Positions 1 to 9,460 of a stretch of 64,000 nt of DNA are shown piece by piece. Position 1 is the stretch's first letter. Every line of letters starts with the position of its first letter. The position numbers were made by a program, and so were the translations under genes. Source of the DNA: Terriglobia bacterium (GTDB lineage: Bacteria; Acidobacteriota; Terriglobia; UBA7540); contig JASHON010000073.1 of NCBI GenBank assembly GCA_030041095.1, positions 1-64,000 on the forward strand, in the 5' to 3' direction. The notes beneath the pieces are model-generated. The model saw only the letters and a program-made list of their open reading frames with translations, was not told the DNA's origin and did not search any database.

Positions 1-165
1 GGCGTCATTACCCCTCCGCTAACAACCCACATCGTGCCGCCGCGGCACAATACACCGGTTCCTGAAGACAGCACGCTGCTATTGGTGGTTACGGGAGTGG
101 CTGCGCTCGCCTATTACTGGCGACGCCGGCGCATCTCGCGGCTAGCCTCCAATGCCAGTTCGTGA
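1..165 (+). CDS. C-terminal end of a PEP-CTERM-like surface protein (partial)
   Basis: The first frame is open from the window edge to a TGA at 163-165, so only the last 54 residues of a gene that begins outside are visible. The tail reads as a short proline-rich stretch, then VPEDSTLLL, a hydrophobic segment and a YYWRRRR basic cluster. That tripartite plan (VPEP-like motif, transmembrane helix, arginine cluster) is that of PEP-CTERM sorting signals, which are cut and anchored by exosortase. The motif is VPED rather than VPEP, so the assignment is by architecture. The function of the rest of the protein cannot be known from here. Confidence 0.6.
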   Translation, partial: GVITPPLTTHIVPPRHNTPVPEDSTLLLVVTGVAALAYYWRRRRISRLASNASS

Positions 166-528
166 CGTGGCGAGTTCCGACAGTTTGCTTGTTTTGCTCC
201 GAAACTGAGTGGGCCTCAATGCGGCCACGCCTTCATGCCGTTTCTCTGCGGGCCCCACGGGAGTATTCGGGGCCAGAACGCCTCATGATTCCTCATATTC
301 TTTCCCGAAGAGATTCAGAGATCTCTCGCTTCACTCAGCAAGGCAGACAGGCTTCTTCCGCAGCCCGTTAGAGCGCACGTCACTTGATTAATCCCACCTT
401 TAGAGATATGGTTAGAGGCGCAGATCACAGTGACGATAGGTTGATCTGAGCGGACCCACGCACAACATTTTCGCTTGGAAAGTGTTTAAGTCAAGAGGAG
501 TTGACTGCTCCTGAATGGAGGTACTCAT
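166..528. other. Intergenic stretch without a convincing gene
   Basis: This 363-base stretch separates the PEP-CTERM-like tail from the WxPGYW-repeat gene. Short open frames in it have no recognisable sequence and no ribosome-binding site. The only structured element I see is the small hairpin and ribosome-binding site at its right end, listed separately. Confidence 0.5.
496..528 (+). promoter_or_regulatory. Hairpin plus strong ribosome-binding site before the WxPGYW-repeat gene
   Basis: AGGAG (496-500) and CTCCT (508-512) form a perfect five-base inverted repeat with a seven-base loop. A GGAGGT Shine-Dalgarno sequence follows at 517-522, six bases before the ATG at 529. The hairpin's left arm itself resembles a Shine-Dalgarno sequence, so it may act as a local mRNA structure. 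A regulatory role is inference; the ribosome-binding site supports the chosen start. Confidence 0.4.
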
Positions 529-1596
529 ATGCGGAACTTCCGCACGTTATTGATATTGCTTCTAATTGCCCTGGCATTCCCGCTCTCCTCGCGGCCTTCC
601 ATGGCTCAAGTCAGCATCGGTTTTTCAATCAGGGTCGGGCCACCGGCTTTGCCGGTTTACGCTCAGCCCATGTGTCCAGGGCCTGGTTATTTATGGACTC
701 CCGGATACTGGGCTTGGGGACCCGAGGGATATTATTGGGTTCCGGGTACCTGGGTGCTTGCGCCCCAACCGGGATTCCTATGGACGCCGGGGTATTGGGG
801 CTGGAACGCAGGGATTTACCTATGGCATCCGGGATACTGGGGCCCGCATGTTGGCTTCTACGGTGGGGTTAATTATGGATTCGGGTACACAGGTGTTGGC
901 TACTCCGGCGGATATTGGCGCCACGGAGCCTTCTTTTACAACCGCAGCGTCAACCGCATCAGCATGGCGAATATCCACAATGTGTACAACCGAGCTGTCA
1001 TCAACCACGCAACCTTCAATCGGGCCAGCTACAACGGAGGGCCGGGGGGCATAGCGATGCGGCCGACGGCCGCCCAAATGTCCTACCAGCGCGAGCGCCA
1101 CTTCGCTCCAACGCAAGCCCAGCAACAGCAGGCGCGCATCGCTCAGAACACGCCAGCCCTACGGGCTTCCGTCAACCGCGGTCGCCCGGCGATTGCAGCG
1201 ACGGCCAGAGCCGGTGCTTTCAGTGGTGGCAGCGTGGTCGGGGCTCGAAGCGCAGGAGCTCCCTATCGGCCCGCGGCCAATGAGAGGAGCTTCGGCTCAC
1301 GCGGCCAGCAAGGAAGCAGAACTCGCCAGGGAAACTTCCGCAGCTTTTCCCCAAACAACGGGCAACGGAACGCCAATTCGCCGAATTCCCGGAACATGCG
1401 GAGCTTCTCCCAGCCCGCTCGAAACCAGAATTACAACCGGTCTCAGAATACGCGTGGCGGTCAGCAGCGCGGCCGGCAGGCAAACAATCGCCAACAAGCG
1501 AATCGGCAGAAAGGTCAGCAACGCGGAAAGACACAAGGCCGAAAGCAAAAACAAGAGAAGCAGTCGCATGGCCAGGGGAAAGATCGGAACCGGTAG
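529..1596 (+). CDS. Secreted WxPGYW-repeat protein with basic, Gln/Asn/Arg-rich tail
   Basis: The 355-residue product starts with a signal peptide (about residues 1-27, hydrophobic core then SMAQ). Residues 45-115 hold tandem repeats of the type WTPGYW, WVPGTW, WTPGYW and WHPGYW, the pattern of YXWGXW (BcpO-type) repeat proteins. A glycine/tyrosine-rich section follows, then from about residue 200 a low-complexity tail rich in Arg, Gln and Asn that ends strongly basic. Such proteins are exported; their function is not established. The basic tail suggests binding to an anionic surface such as nucleic acid or polysaccharide, which is inference. A GGAGGT site six bases upstream fixes the start. 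Confidence 0.75.
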   Translation: MRNFRTLLILLLIALAFPLSSRPSMAQVSIGFSIRVGPPALPVYAQPMCPGPGYLWTPGYWAWGPEGYYWVPGTWVLAPQPGFLWTPGYWGWNAGIYLWHPGYWGPHVGFYGGVNYGFGYTGVGYSGGYWRHGAFFYNRSVNRISMANIHNVYNRAVINHATFNRASYNGGPGGIAMRPTAAQMSYQRERHFAPTQAQQQQARIAQNTPALRASVNRGRPAIAATARAGAFSGGSVVGARSAGAPYRPAANERSFGSRGQQGSRTRQGNFRSFSPNNGQRNANSPNSRNMRSFSQPARNQNYNRSQNTRGGQQRGRQANNRQQANRQKGQQRGKTQGRKQKQEKQSHGQGKDRNR

Positions 1597-1608
1597 ACCG
1601 GCTTTGGC

Positions 1609-3717
1609 CTAGCGTGGCGTAGCGTCGGGAAGGCCGCCGTCTACAGGAAGCGTGGCGCCGGTGGTGGGCGTCTGGCGGCTGGCAAAGAAGAGGACGGCAC
1701 GCGCTACGTGGCGTGCGGTCACTCTGGCTTTCAGGAGATTGCGCTTGCGATAATATTCCTCGAGTTCAGCTTCACTCAGGCCGCGCGCCCTCATTCGGTC
1801 CGGACCCACTTCGGACCACAAGCCGGACTTGCGGCCCGCATGCGAAAAGACGGCGTCTGGCGCTACCATGTTCACGCGGACGCCAATTTCGGCCATTTCG
1901 AGACTGGCGATTCGGGCAAGCTGGTGTGCGGCTGCCTTGGTGGCGCTATAGGCGCCAAATCGCGCGCCAGGCGCAAAGACGTTTTTAGTGGAAATCACAA
2001 CCACGTCGCCCCCCGTGCCTTGCTTCCTGAAGAGCCGGGCGGCTTCCGCCATCACCGAAAGCGATCCCTCCACATTGACCTTCTCCAGCTTTCTGAAACT
2101 CTCAAGCTGCATTTCCTCGAGTGGAGAAACCCAGGCCGCGCCCGCATTGACAATAACCAGATCGACGCCGCCCCATTGACGGCTGACTGCTTCGAATCCT
2201 CGCGCGACGGATTCCGGCTCCGTGACGTCAATAGCTACTCCTGCCGCTCGATGGTAACCCGCCTGTTGCAGCTCACGCACCAATCCTTCGAGACGCTCTC
2301 CCGGCAAGTCCGTCACAGCGACGTGACAACCCTCGTCAAGAAGGGCTTCGGAAATCGCCGAGCCAATGGCTCCCGCTGCGCCCGTCACGAGTGCCACGCT
2401 GGATGCTAAAGGCGAACGCGGCGCGCGGTGGAGCTTGGCGTGTTGCAAGCTTCGATATTCCATATCGAAAAGTTGGGCTTCGGTCAGGCCGGCATAAACA
2501 CCCATGGCCGCCACCTGAGCCTTGACCCGAAGAGTATGTTCCGTCACGTCACGCACGATTTTCGCTTCGTCGACGTTCTTTCCGGCGCAGACGGCGCCCA
2601 GCCCCGGCAGAAGCAGAACGCGCGGCTTCGGGTCAAACCGCGTGACGCCTTCTGGCATCCGGCTCGCATTTCGCTCGATGTATGCTTCGTAGCTCTCGGC
2701 GAAGCCAGCCACAGCGCGCTCCACCTGCTGGCGGAATCTCTCGAGGTTGTCGTATTCCGGGTCTTCCACCCAGCACGGCAGCGCCTTGGTCCGAATGAGA
2801 TGGTCGGAGGTGAGCGGCGGCGTGAGCGCAATCGCTTTGCCTCGGGAGGCGTCTACAACGTCGAGCGCCTCGCTCGTCAAAAGCGGCTGAAGAATCACTC
2901 GATGATAGGGCCAGTCTGGCTCTCCCGAAGGAACCGCCAATATCCCCCGTAACACCGGAGCCACGCGCGTCCACCGAGCGTCGGCAAGGGCGGGCAGCGT
3001 CTGCACGGAAATAACTAGCGGACGCCCGGCGTGGGTGGCCGCATATTCCTCCGCCTTGTTCACCAGCTCAATGGTGGCTTCATACGATTGCCGCGCCGTT
3101 TTGCCCCACGTCAGCAAGCCATGCCGCATCCAGACCATGCCCCGGCAGCCCGGATGGCTTTCGTAAGCCGCAGCCGCGGCAACTGCAAGATCGAATCCCG
3201 GCTCAACATAATCCAAAACAACAACGTCGTTCCCAAGAGCCGCCTCGACGCGGCTCCTGCCGTCCTCCTGATTCGTTAACGCGAGAACTGCATCCGCGTG
3301 AGTATGGTCAATGAAAGTTTCGGGGAGCAAAGCGTGCGCCAGCGTCTCGATGGAAGGCGCAGCCGAACCCGGATCGATGAGGTTAGCTCGCAGCGCCTTA
3401 GTCATCACCGGATCCGAAAGATGGCGAAGATGGCGCAACTTGAGAAGCGGTTTGAGCTGCAGCGCGGAATGGCCCTCCGGGCCGATATCAGCGAGAGAAT
3501 ATCCCGATGCTTTCACATAGATGGCGTCCACGCCCTCGCCGAGGAAATTGGTGCAGTGGGTTTTCACGGATGTATTGCCGCCGCCGTGGAGCACGAGTGC
3601 GTCTTCGGCGCCGAGCAGGCGAGCTGAATAAATGCGCAAAGCCAGGTCCGGCCCGTACTCCGCCGCGTATCGATCCAGGCATTTTCCAGCTTCGGTGTCA
3701 GACCAGCGATTTTGCAT
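1609..3717 (-). CDS. Bifunctional aldolase / short-chain dehydrogenase (RhaD-type class II aldolase fused to SDR)
   Basis: The N-terminal ~420 residues are a class II (zinc) aldolase/adducin domain: a GGGNTSVK phosphate-binding motif and the HTHADA histidine pair are visible. The C-terminal part is a short-chain dehydrogenase with a TGAAGAIG nucleotide-binding motif and the catalytic YSATKAA (Tyr-x-x-x-Lys). Fusions of this kind split a deoxysugar 1-phosphate such as L-rhamnulose-1-phosphate into dihydroxyacetone phosphate and lactaldehyde and then oxidise or reduce the aldehyde; the substrate here is inferred. I chose the ATG at 3717 (reading MQNRWSD), 14 bases after the rpe-like stop codon; a start further upstream would overlap that gene. 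Last gene of a five-gene operon. Confidence 0.85.
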   Translation of the reverse strand: MQNRWSDTEAGKCLDRYAAEYGPDLALRIYSARLLGAEDALVLHGGGNTSVKTHCTNFLGEGVDAIYVKASGYSLADIGPEGHSALQLKPLLKLRHLRHLSDPVMTKALRANLIDPGSAAPSIETLAHALLPETFIDHTHADAVLALTNQEDGRSRVEAALGNDVVVLDYVEPGFDLAVAAAAAYESHPGCRGMVWMRHGLLTWGKTARQSYEATIELVNKAEEYAATHAGRPLVISVQTLPALADARWTRVAPVLRGILAVPSGEPDWPYHRVILQPLLTSEALDVVDASRGKAIALTPPLTSDHLIRTKALPCWVEDPEYDNLERFRQQVERAVAGFAESYEAYIERNASRMPEGVTRFDPKPRVLLLPGLGAVCAGKNVDEAKIVRDVTEHTLRVKAQVAAMGVYAGLTEAQLFDMEYRSLQHAKLHRAPRSPLASSVALVTGAAGAIGSAISEALLDEGCHVAVTDLPGERLEGLVRELQQAGYHRAAGVAIDVTEPESVARGFEAVSRQWGGVDLVIVNAGAAWVSPLEEMQLESFRKLEKVNVEGSLSVMAEAARLFRKQGTGGDVVVISTKNVFAPGARFGAYSATKAAAHQLARIASLEMAEIGVRVNMVAPDAVFSHAGRKSGLWSEVGPDRMRARGLSEAELEEYYRKRNLLKARVTARHVARAVLFFASRQTPTTGATLPVDGGLPDATPR

Positions 3718-3731
3718 AGAAAAAACGGTCG

Positions 3732-4466
3732 CTAAGCCTTGGGGCCGCACGAATGATTCCGAATGGCCGCCAGCATGGCCTCCGCATTTGGAAGAGGCGT
3801 CTTGCCGTCGAAGACAGCACTGCCGGCCACCACCAAATCCGCTCCAGCCGCCACCACTTCTCCCACGTTGTCACGGGTTATTCCGCCATCCACGGCGAGA
3901 ATGATGTCCCCGCCCGAGGCTGCAATCATTTCCCGGGCTCGGGCCATGCGAGCGAACGTGGAACCGATGAAAGTCTGGCCAGACCACCCCGGATTAACCG
4001 CCAGGAGCAGAACCACTTCAACTTCGCCGAGCAGCGGACCGAGCGCTTCGAGCGGTGTTCCCGGATTGAGAGCGATTCCGCGGGCGAGCCCGCGCGCGGC
4101 ATCGTTGGCGTTCTTCATGCCTGCCATGGCCTGGAGCACCCGGTGAATGTGGCGGCAGGATTCTACGTGCACGGTAATCATATCCGCGCCGGCCTTCACA
4201 TATTCCGCCACCTTTTCGAGCGGGTCAGCAATCATCAGGTGCACGTCCTTACGCAGCGGCGTGCGAACCGCCTTGATCACCGGCGGGCCCAGCGTCATCA
4301 TGGGGCAGAAACAACCATCCATGACGTCGAAATGAACCAGGCGCGCATGTGCTTTTTCGAGCAAAGCCACGCCGTCTTCCAAATGGGCCAGGTTGGCAGT
4401 GAGAATTCCTGCGCTCAGCGTGGGTGCAACGGAGCGTAAAAATTGAACGGCAGGATGCGATGCCAC
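3732..4466 (-). CDS. rpe: Ribulose-phosphate 3-epimerase family protein
   Basis: A 244-residue TIM-barrel protein of the Rpe family (usual length 210-230). It carries the metal and phosphate motifs of the family: HFDVMDG, HLMI, LAVNPGWSGQ and AVDGGI. The enzyme interconverts ribulose-5-phosphate and xylulose-5-phosphate in the pentose phosphate pathway. Because it sits in a catabolic operon beside an LsrF-like aldolase, it may instead be a dedicated epimerase for another phosphorylated sugar. It begins with GTG, three bases after the stop of the LsrF-like gene, so translation is probably coupled. Confidence 0.85.
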   Translation of the reverse strand: MASHPAVQFLRSVAPTLSAGILTANLAHLEDGVALLEKAHARLVHFDVMDGCFCPMMTLGPPVIKAVRTPLRKDVHLMIADPLEKVAEYVKAGADMITVHVESCRHIHRVLQAMAGMKNANDAARGLARGIALNPGTPLEALGPLLGEVEVVLLLAVNPGWSGQTFIGSTFARMARAREMIAASGGDIILAVDGGITRDNVGEVVAAGADLVVAGSAVFDGKTPLPNAEAMLAAIRNHSCGPKA

Positions 4467-4469
4467 GGC

Positions 4470-5381
4470 CTACACCTTCTGAGCGCTTGCCACTGCGGTC
4501 AGGCGCTCCTGCTTCAGCGTCCGGTAAAGGTCGAACGCTTGCTCCGGTGTCGCCTTCTCGTGTACTACCTGGCGCACCGCTTGAATCATGGCCTGGGGCG
4601 CATCTGACTGAAAAATGTTCCGCCCCATATCGACGCCCAAAGCGCCTTGCTGGGTCGCCGCATAGGCAAGCTTCAGAGCATCGAGCTCCGCGACCTTTTT
4701 CCCACCGGCCATAACCACCGGAACGGGACAAGAAGCGGTGACGGAGTCAAATCCCTCTTCCACAAAGTAAGTCTTAACGAAATGAGCGCCAAGCTCGGCG
4801 CAGATCCTGCAAGCCAGGCGCAGGTACTTAGCGTCGCGTGTCATATTGCGTCCGACCGCCGTTACGCCCAGCACAGGGATTCCAAATCGATTTCCCACGT
4901 CCACCAGGCGCGTCAAATTGTGCACCGATTGTGTTTCGAATTCGCTCCCGATGTAAACCTGTACGGCCATGGCGGAGACGTTGAGCCGCACCGCATCTTC
5001 CGCCTCAACTGCGATCTGCTCGTTGGACAACTCTTTAAGGATGCTCGGTCCCCCGCTGGCGCGAAGCACGATGGGTTTTACGGACGTCGGGGGAATCACC
5101 GCTCGCAAAATTCCTCGCGTCAGCATCAGGGCGTCTGCAAAGGGAATGAGTGGAACGATGTTGACATCCACACGCTCCAGGCCTGACGTCGGTCCTTGAA
5201 AGTAGCCGTGGTCGATGGCCAGCATGACCGTGCGTCCAGAACGTGGGCTGAAGATCCTTGCCAGGCGGTCCTGCATGCCCCAGCCCAAGGCGTTCGAGCC
5301 TTTCAAGAAGAAGGGCTCCGCTTTCCATGGGACATCCAGATAGAATTCCTTCGTTTCACGACTGTTGTCTGCTTCTGCCAT
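4470..5381 (-). CDS. lsrF: LsrF-like DeoC/DhnA-family aldolase or thiolase
   Basis: The protein follows E. coli LsrF closely along its length, with shared blocks such as [36 protein letters not shown] and [12 protein letters not shown]. LsrF is a class I aldolase-type enzyme that converts 3-hydroxy-5-phosphonooxypentane-2,4-dione, the last step of AI-2 breakdown. None of the other lsr genes (kinase, repressor, ABC uptake system) is in the window. The real substrate may therefore be another phosphorylated keto sugar, as in the wider DhnA family. The ATG at 5381 is preceded by AAGGAGAG at good spacing, so I prefer it to upstream in-frame starts. It lies 16 bases after the MFS gene. Confidence 0.8.
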   Translation of the reverse strand: MAEADNSRETKEFYLDVPWKAEPFFLKGSNALGWGMQDRLARIFSPRSGRTVMLAIDHGYFQGPTSGLERVDVNIVPLIPFADALMLTRGILRAVIPPTSVKPIVLRASGGPSILKELSNEQIAVEAEDAVRLNVSAMAVQVYIGSEFETQSVHNLTRLVDVGNRFGIPVLGVTAVGRNMTRDAKYLRLACRICAELGAHFVKTYFVEEGFDSVTASCPVPVVMAGGKKVAELDALKLAYAATQQGALGVDMGRNIFQSDAPQAMIQAVRQVVHEKATPEQAFDLYRTLKQERLTAVASAQKV

Positions 5382-5397
5382 ATTCACTCTCCTTACT

Positions 5398-6654
5398 TCA
5401 TGATACGAGAAAATCGCGGCCACGCCGCTCCGTCCCCGCCGCAACCGCCAGCACGCTCAAGACGATGATGACAATTTCAAAGCCGGCGATTGCGCGCGCA
5501 TATCCGAAACGATCCCGCAGTATATATTCAAGAGTATTGGTGGGAGCAGCCACGAGAATACCAAGCTGGTATGCCAGTCCCGGGAGCAGGCCGCGGGAGC
5601 TTGCCGGAGCCAGCTCGTTCAAATGCGCTGGAATGATGCCCCACGCCCCCTGCACGCCCGCCTGCATCAGGAACGCTCCAACAACCAGAACAACCGCAGA
5701 GCGCCCAAACGCCCACCACGGTACAACCACCAGGGAAAGAGCCATCGCCCCGATCATTGCCCGGCGGCGGCCAAAGCGTTCCGACACCGCGCCGAAAGAA
5801 ATCGAGCCTACGATAGCGCCCACGTTGTAGATCATGGCGATAAAAGAAGCGGCGCCAGAAGAAAAATGATGCGCGGACTGAAGAAAATCCGGATAGAGAT
5901 CCTGGGTGCCGTGAGCCAGGAACATCAGCAGACTCATGACGAGCACAAGGTAGCCGAAAGCCTTCCAGTTGGCGAAGGCGTCGCGCAGAATCGAGCGTGT
6001 GCCAGGAAGCCGGTGGAGCTTCCACGCTTCCGGTTCCCGCACGCGATAGGCAACGTAAAACGCCAGCAGCGCAGGCACGCCGCCCACCCAGAACATGGCG
6101 CGCCATCCCCAAGCCGGCAGGATAAAGTGCGCCGACAGCGCGGCCAGCAGGTAACCGACGGGGTATCCGGACTGCAACACGCCAGAGAGCGTGCCCCGCC
6201 AACGGCGTGGAACGCTCTCCATAGCCAGCGACGCGCCCACGCCCCATTCGCCGCCCATGCCGATGCCGAAAAGCGCTCTCAAAATGAGAAAAACCTCGAA
6301 GCTGGTAGTGAAACCACATAAAAGCTCCAATACCGAAAAGCAGACGACGTTGGCGATCATTGCCGCGCGCCGCCCGTAACGGTCCGCATAAAGGCCGAAC
6401 AAAAAGGCGCCTACCGGCCTCATGGCCAACGTCGCCGTCAGCGTCCAGACGATGTCTGCTTTGCTTACGCCAAACTGGCTGGCTAAATGGCCGACGAGAA
6501 AAACGACCGTGAAAAAGTCAAAAGCGTCGAGTGTCCATCCCAGGAAGCTGGCCAGAACGGCGTGGCGGGAATCGGCGAGCGACCGGCCACTCGATGCGGG
6601 CGTGGGTGCGGAGGGTTTCATCAAATGGAGGGCGCGTGGTGAAGAGAAGCGCAC
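5398..6654 (-). CDS. MFS transporter, SHS (sialate/carboxylate:H+ symporter)-like
   Basis: A 418-residue protein with about 12 hydrophobic segments. The MFS signature DRYGRRAAM lies between helices 2 and 3 and a second copy, ERFGRRRAM, in the second half. The N-terminal region ([20 protein letters not shown]) resembles the sialate and lactate:proton symporter subfamily. It probably brings in the small acid or sugar acid handled by the downstream aldolases. The open frame begins with GTG at 6654; an ATG at 6621 (reading MKPSAP) is an equally possible start, and neither has a clear ribosome-binding site. Thirty bases separate it from aroB. Confidence 0.8.
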   Translation of the reverse strand: MRFSSPRALHLMKPSAPTPASSGRSLADSRHAVLASFLGWTLDAFDFFTVVFLVGHLASQFGVSKADIVWTLTATLAMRPVGAFLFGLYADRYGRRAAMIANVVCFSVLELLCGFTTSFEVFLILRALFGIGMGGEWGVGASLAMESVPRRWRGTLSGVLQSGYPVGYLLAALSAHFILPAWGWRAMFWVGGVPALLAFYVAYRVREPEAWKLHRLPGTRSILRDAFANWKAFGYLVLVMSLLMFLAHGTQDLYPDFLQSAHHFSSGAASFIAMIYNVGAIVGSISFGAVSERFGRRRAMIGAMALSLVVVPWWAFGRSAVVLVVGAFLMQAGVQGAWGIIPAHLNELAPASSRGLLPGLAYQLGILVAAPTNTLEYILRDRFGYARAIAGFEIVIIVLSVLAVAAGTERRGRDFLVS

Positions 6655-6682
6655 TAAGTTGCCAGCGCCGCCAGCGTCGATC

Positions 6683-7762
6683 TCACTTCATCGCCTGGAT
6701 CTCACGAAATGCGGCCAGCACTTCGCATCGTGGCACTCCCGTCACCACCCGTACCTTGCCGATTTTTTCCGGGATCACCCAGCGGATGGTTCCGCCGACG
6801 GCTTTCTTGTCTTGAGGCAGCAAGCGCAGGATTTTGGCCGGCGGAAGGTCTTGGATGGAGGGAAGGGGACCCAGGCGGCGCACCAAAGCACAGATTTGAT
6901 CGGAATCTGTCGCCGGCAACAAACCCAACCTCCGTCCAAGCCGCGCAGCCGCCAACAAACCCCACGCGACCGCCTCGCCATGAACGAAGCGTGAATAGTC
7001 CGTCGCTTCTTCCAACGCATGCCCAAACGTATGTCCAAGATTCAGAGTCATGCGCTCGTTTGCTTCCCGCTCGTCCCGATTCACAATATCCACCTTCACC
7101 TTCACAGCCCGCGCCACGATCGATTCCAAGGCGTCCGCCGCGCCGGGACGCAGGGTGTGAGTCGACGTTTCGAGCAACTTGAAAAGGGAACGGCCGTCCA
7201 GGATCGCATGCTTAACAACCTCGTACAATCCCGAGCGAAAATCCCGCCAGCGGAGCGTGCTTAGCACACGAGGATCGGAAAGGACCATTCTCCCCGGATA
7301 GAACGTCCCGATCAGGTTCTTCATTTCTCCTAAATTAACTGCGGTCTTCCCTCCCACGGCACTGTCAACCTGGGCCAGGAGCGTGGTTGGAACGTGGATG
7401 CAATCCACTCCGCGCATATACACTGAGGCCAGGAAAGCTCCCAAATCGCCGACGACGCCACCGCCAAAAAGGACGAGGCACGAGCGCCGGTCCGCGCCCT
7501 TCCGAAGCAACTCTCCACCCAACCGCTCCAGCATCTGCAGTGACTTGGATGGTTCGCCAGAAGGAACGAAAAGGGCTGGAGCGGTCCTGAGGCCGCTTTC
7601 CTCGATGAACCGCTTGCTCCATCGGCGCCAGAGAGACCGCTCGGTGACCACGAAGATCGACGAATAGCGGCCTTGGGGTACGTCGCGGAATAGCCTCCAG
7701 GACTCTTTACCTGTAACGACAGGGTAGGTGAACTTCTCCGACTTGACTCTAAAGGTCTCCAT
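6683..7762 (-). CDS. aroB: 3-dehydroquinate synthase
   Basis: This 359-residue protein has the full dehydroquinate synthase pattern: GGGVVGDLG, PTTLLAQVDSAVGGKT, the metal ligand Glu in LYEVVKHA, and His residues in NLGHTFGHA and HGEAV. The enzyme converts DAHP to 3-dehydroquinate with NAD and a divalent metal, the second step of the shikimate pathway. It heads an operon otherwise devoted to sugar or acid catabolism and has no other aro gene nearby. A related sugar-phosphate cyclase activity is therefore possible, but the conserved ligands make AroB the first choice. ATG at 7762; a GTG one codon upstream is also possible. Confidence 0.85.
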   Translation of the reverse strand: METFRVKSEKFTYPVVTGKESWRLFRDVPQGRYSSIFVVTERSLWRRWSKRFIEESGLRTAPALFVPSGEPSKSLQMLERLGGELLRKGADRRSCLVLFGGGVVGDLGAFLASVYMRGVDCIHVPTTLLAQVDSAVGGKTAVNLGEMKNLIGTFYPGRMVLSDPRVLSTLRWRDFRSGLYEVVKHAILDGRSLFKLLETSTHTLRPGAADALESIVARAVKVKVDIVNRDEREANERMTLNLGHTFGHALEEATDYSRFVHGEAVAWGLLAAARLGRRLGLLPATDSDQICALVRRLGPLPSIQDLPPAKILRLLPQDKKAVGGTIRWVIPEKIGKVRVVTGVPRCEVLAAFREIQAMK

Positions 7763-7787
7763 CACTGATTAGGGAACGGAAGTTTCA

Positions 7788-8076
7788 CTATCGTAGAATT
7801 TTCATCCGGATATTGCGGAATTCGATCCGCGAGCCCTCCGCTTCGAGTCCAAAGTAGCCCCGAAGGTTGTTACAGTTTCTCTCGATGAACTGGATCCACG
7901 CTCCATTGCGATACCGGATTCAGTTTCGCCGAAGGAGGTATCGGGATGCGCGTCCATCCGCGCAGATTTGACCTGGGAGTAATATCGATCCAACCTGCAG
8001 AGGGCGATGCCTGGCCCTGCGCGAAGGCCGCGGACACCATCATTCCGAGGCACATTGCCACAATAAAACGATTCAT
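7788..8076 (-). pseudogene. DUF1080 (3-keto-disaccharide hydrolase-like) gene remnant, internally deleted and frameshifted
   Basis: An ATG at 8076 opens a signal peptide (reading MNRFIVAMCLGMMVSAAFAQ) followed by GWIDITPRSNLRGW, which matches the opening of DUF1080 proteins. About 25 codons later the frame ends early. In another frame the typical DUF1080 ending appears (NNLRGYFGLEAEGSRIEFRN) and stops at 7788. Intact relatives exceed 200 residues, so most of the middle is gone and the two ends are out of frame. It lies between aroB and kbl, and I regard it as non-functional. Confidence 0.75.
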
Positions 8077-8266
8077 GTTTTGCCCCAACGTGGAAGCCGA
8101 ACAGCGCCTTCCATCATAGCACCGGCGGCAAGGGCACGGCGATACGAACGCACATTTAATACCCGGCTCCATACCCAACACCAAAGCCTCTCCACACCTT
8201 TCGCTGTGATAAGATCACTGCGTTACGCGAAAAAGGGGAAGCGCGTCCGAGAAGCGAGGCCAAGGA

Positions 8267-9451
8267 ATGGCGAAGATCCAACTGCAGTATCTGTCCGACG
8301 AAGTTGCAAAGCTTCGGGAGCAAGGCTTGTACCAAAAGCTGAGAATACTGGAGGGAGAGCAGCGTCCTTTAGCGCGCTTCGACGGCCGTGAAGTGATCAA
8401 CCTTTCCTCGAATAACTACCTGGGCCTCACCACGCATCCCAAGCTCAAGCGCCGCGCCCTGGAGGCTATCGAGCGATTTGGTGTGGGCTCAGGGGCAGTG
8501 CGGACGATCGCCGGCACCATGACCCTCCACATGGAACTGGAGAAGAAAATCGCAGAGTTCAAACAAGTGGAGGGCGCTGTGGTCTTCCAGTCGGGGTTCA
8601 CAGCGAACGCGGGAACCGTGCAAGCCATTATCGGCCCAGATGACTTCATTATATCCGACGAGCTCAATCATGCCTCCATCATCGATGGCTGCAGGCTCTC
8701 TAAAGCGCAAATCCGGAGGTTTCCTCACAAGGACTGCGGTGGGTGCGAAAAGGTGCTTCAAAGCCTTACGGGACAGAAAGGAAGAAAGCTGCTGATCACC
8801 GACGGGGTCTTTTCAATGGACGGGGATATTGCGCCGCTGCCGCAACTGGTGGAACTTGCCGAACGATATGGCTGCATCATGATGATTGACGATGCGCACG
8901 CCTCCGGGGTTCTGGGACGAAACGGCCGCGGGACCGTGGACCACTTCAGCCTCCATGGGAGGGTAGACATTCAGGTAGGCACGCTCTCCAAAGCCATTGG
9001 CGCCCTGGGCGGCTACGTTTGCTCAACGCACGGCGCCATCGAATTTTTATATCATCGCGCCCGGCCCTTCCTCTTCTCCACTTCCCATCCTCCGTCGGTC
9101 GCCGCCACCTGCCTGGCAGCGTTCGAGCTGCTCGACGAGGAACCTCAACTGGTGGCAAAGCTGTGGGAGAATACTCGATTCTTCAAGAGGGGGCTCTCGA
9201 ACCTGGGGTTCGACACTGGAGCGAGCGAAACGCCCATCACACCCGTGATGGTCGGCGATGCGGCGCTCGCGCATCAATTTTCCCGCGAGCTCTTCGAAGC
9301 TGGCGTCTTCGCCCAAGGCATTGGATACCCAACCGTGCCCCAGGGTAAGGCCCGCATTCGAACGATCGTGACGGCCTCGCACACACGGGAAGAATTAGAA
9401 CGCGCGCTGGAGATTCTTGAGACGGTTGGGAAAAAGCTGCATATCCTGTGA
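8267..9451 (+). CDS. kbl: Glycine C-acetyltransferase (2-amino-3-ketobutyrate CoA ligase)
   Basis: A 394-residue alpha-oxoamine synthase, the usual length for Kbl. It shows the LSSNNYLGL start, DELNHASIIDGCRLS, the DDAHASGVLG aspartate region and the PLP-binding lysine at about residue 242 in VGTLSKAIG. The enzyme joins glycine and acetyl-CoA to 2-amino-3-ketobutyrate or runs in reverse in threonine breakdown. The partner threonine dehydrogenase (tdh) is not next to it. Closely related BioF and serine palmitoyltransferase share these motifs, but the N-terminal sequence is most like Kbl. Confidence 0.85.
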   Translation: MAKIQLQYLSDEVAKLREQGLYQKLRILEGEQRPLARFDGREVINLSSNNYLGLTTHPKLKRRALEAIERFGVGSGAVRTIAGTMTLHMELEKKIAEFKQVEGAVVFQSGFTANAGTVQAIIGPDDFIISDELNHASIIDGCRLSKAQIRRFPHKDCGGCEKVLQSLTGQKGRKLLITDGVFSMDGDIAPLPQLVELAERYGCIMMIDDAHASGVLGRNGRGTVDHFSLHGRVDIQVGTLSKAIGALGGYVCSTHGAIEFLYHRARPFLFSTSHPPSVAATCLAAFELLDEEPQLVAKLWENTRFFKRGLSNLGFDTGASETPITPVMVGDAALAHQFSRELFEAGVFAQGIGYPTVPQGKARIRTIVTASHTREELERALEILETVGKKLHIL

Positions 9452-9460
9452 GGCTGGCAT

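Noticed and set aside
4470-5381. A complete AI-2 (lsr) uptake and breakdown operon
   Set aside because: No lsrK, lsrR or lsrACDB genes are in the window; only an LsrF-like and an Rpe-like gene are present.
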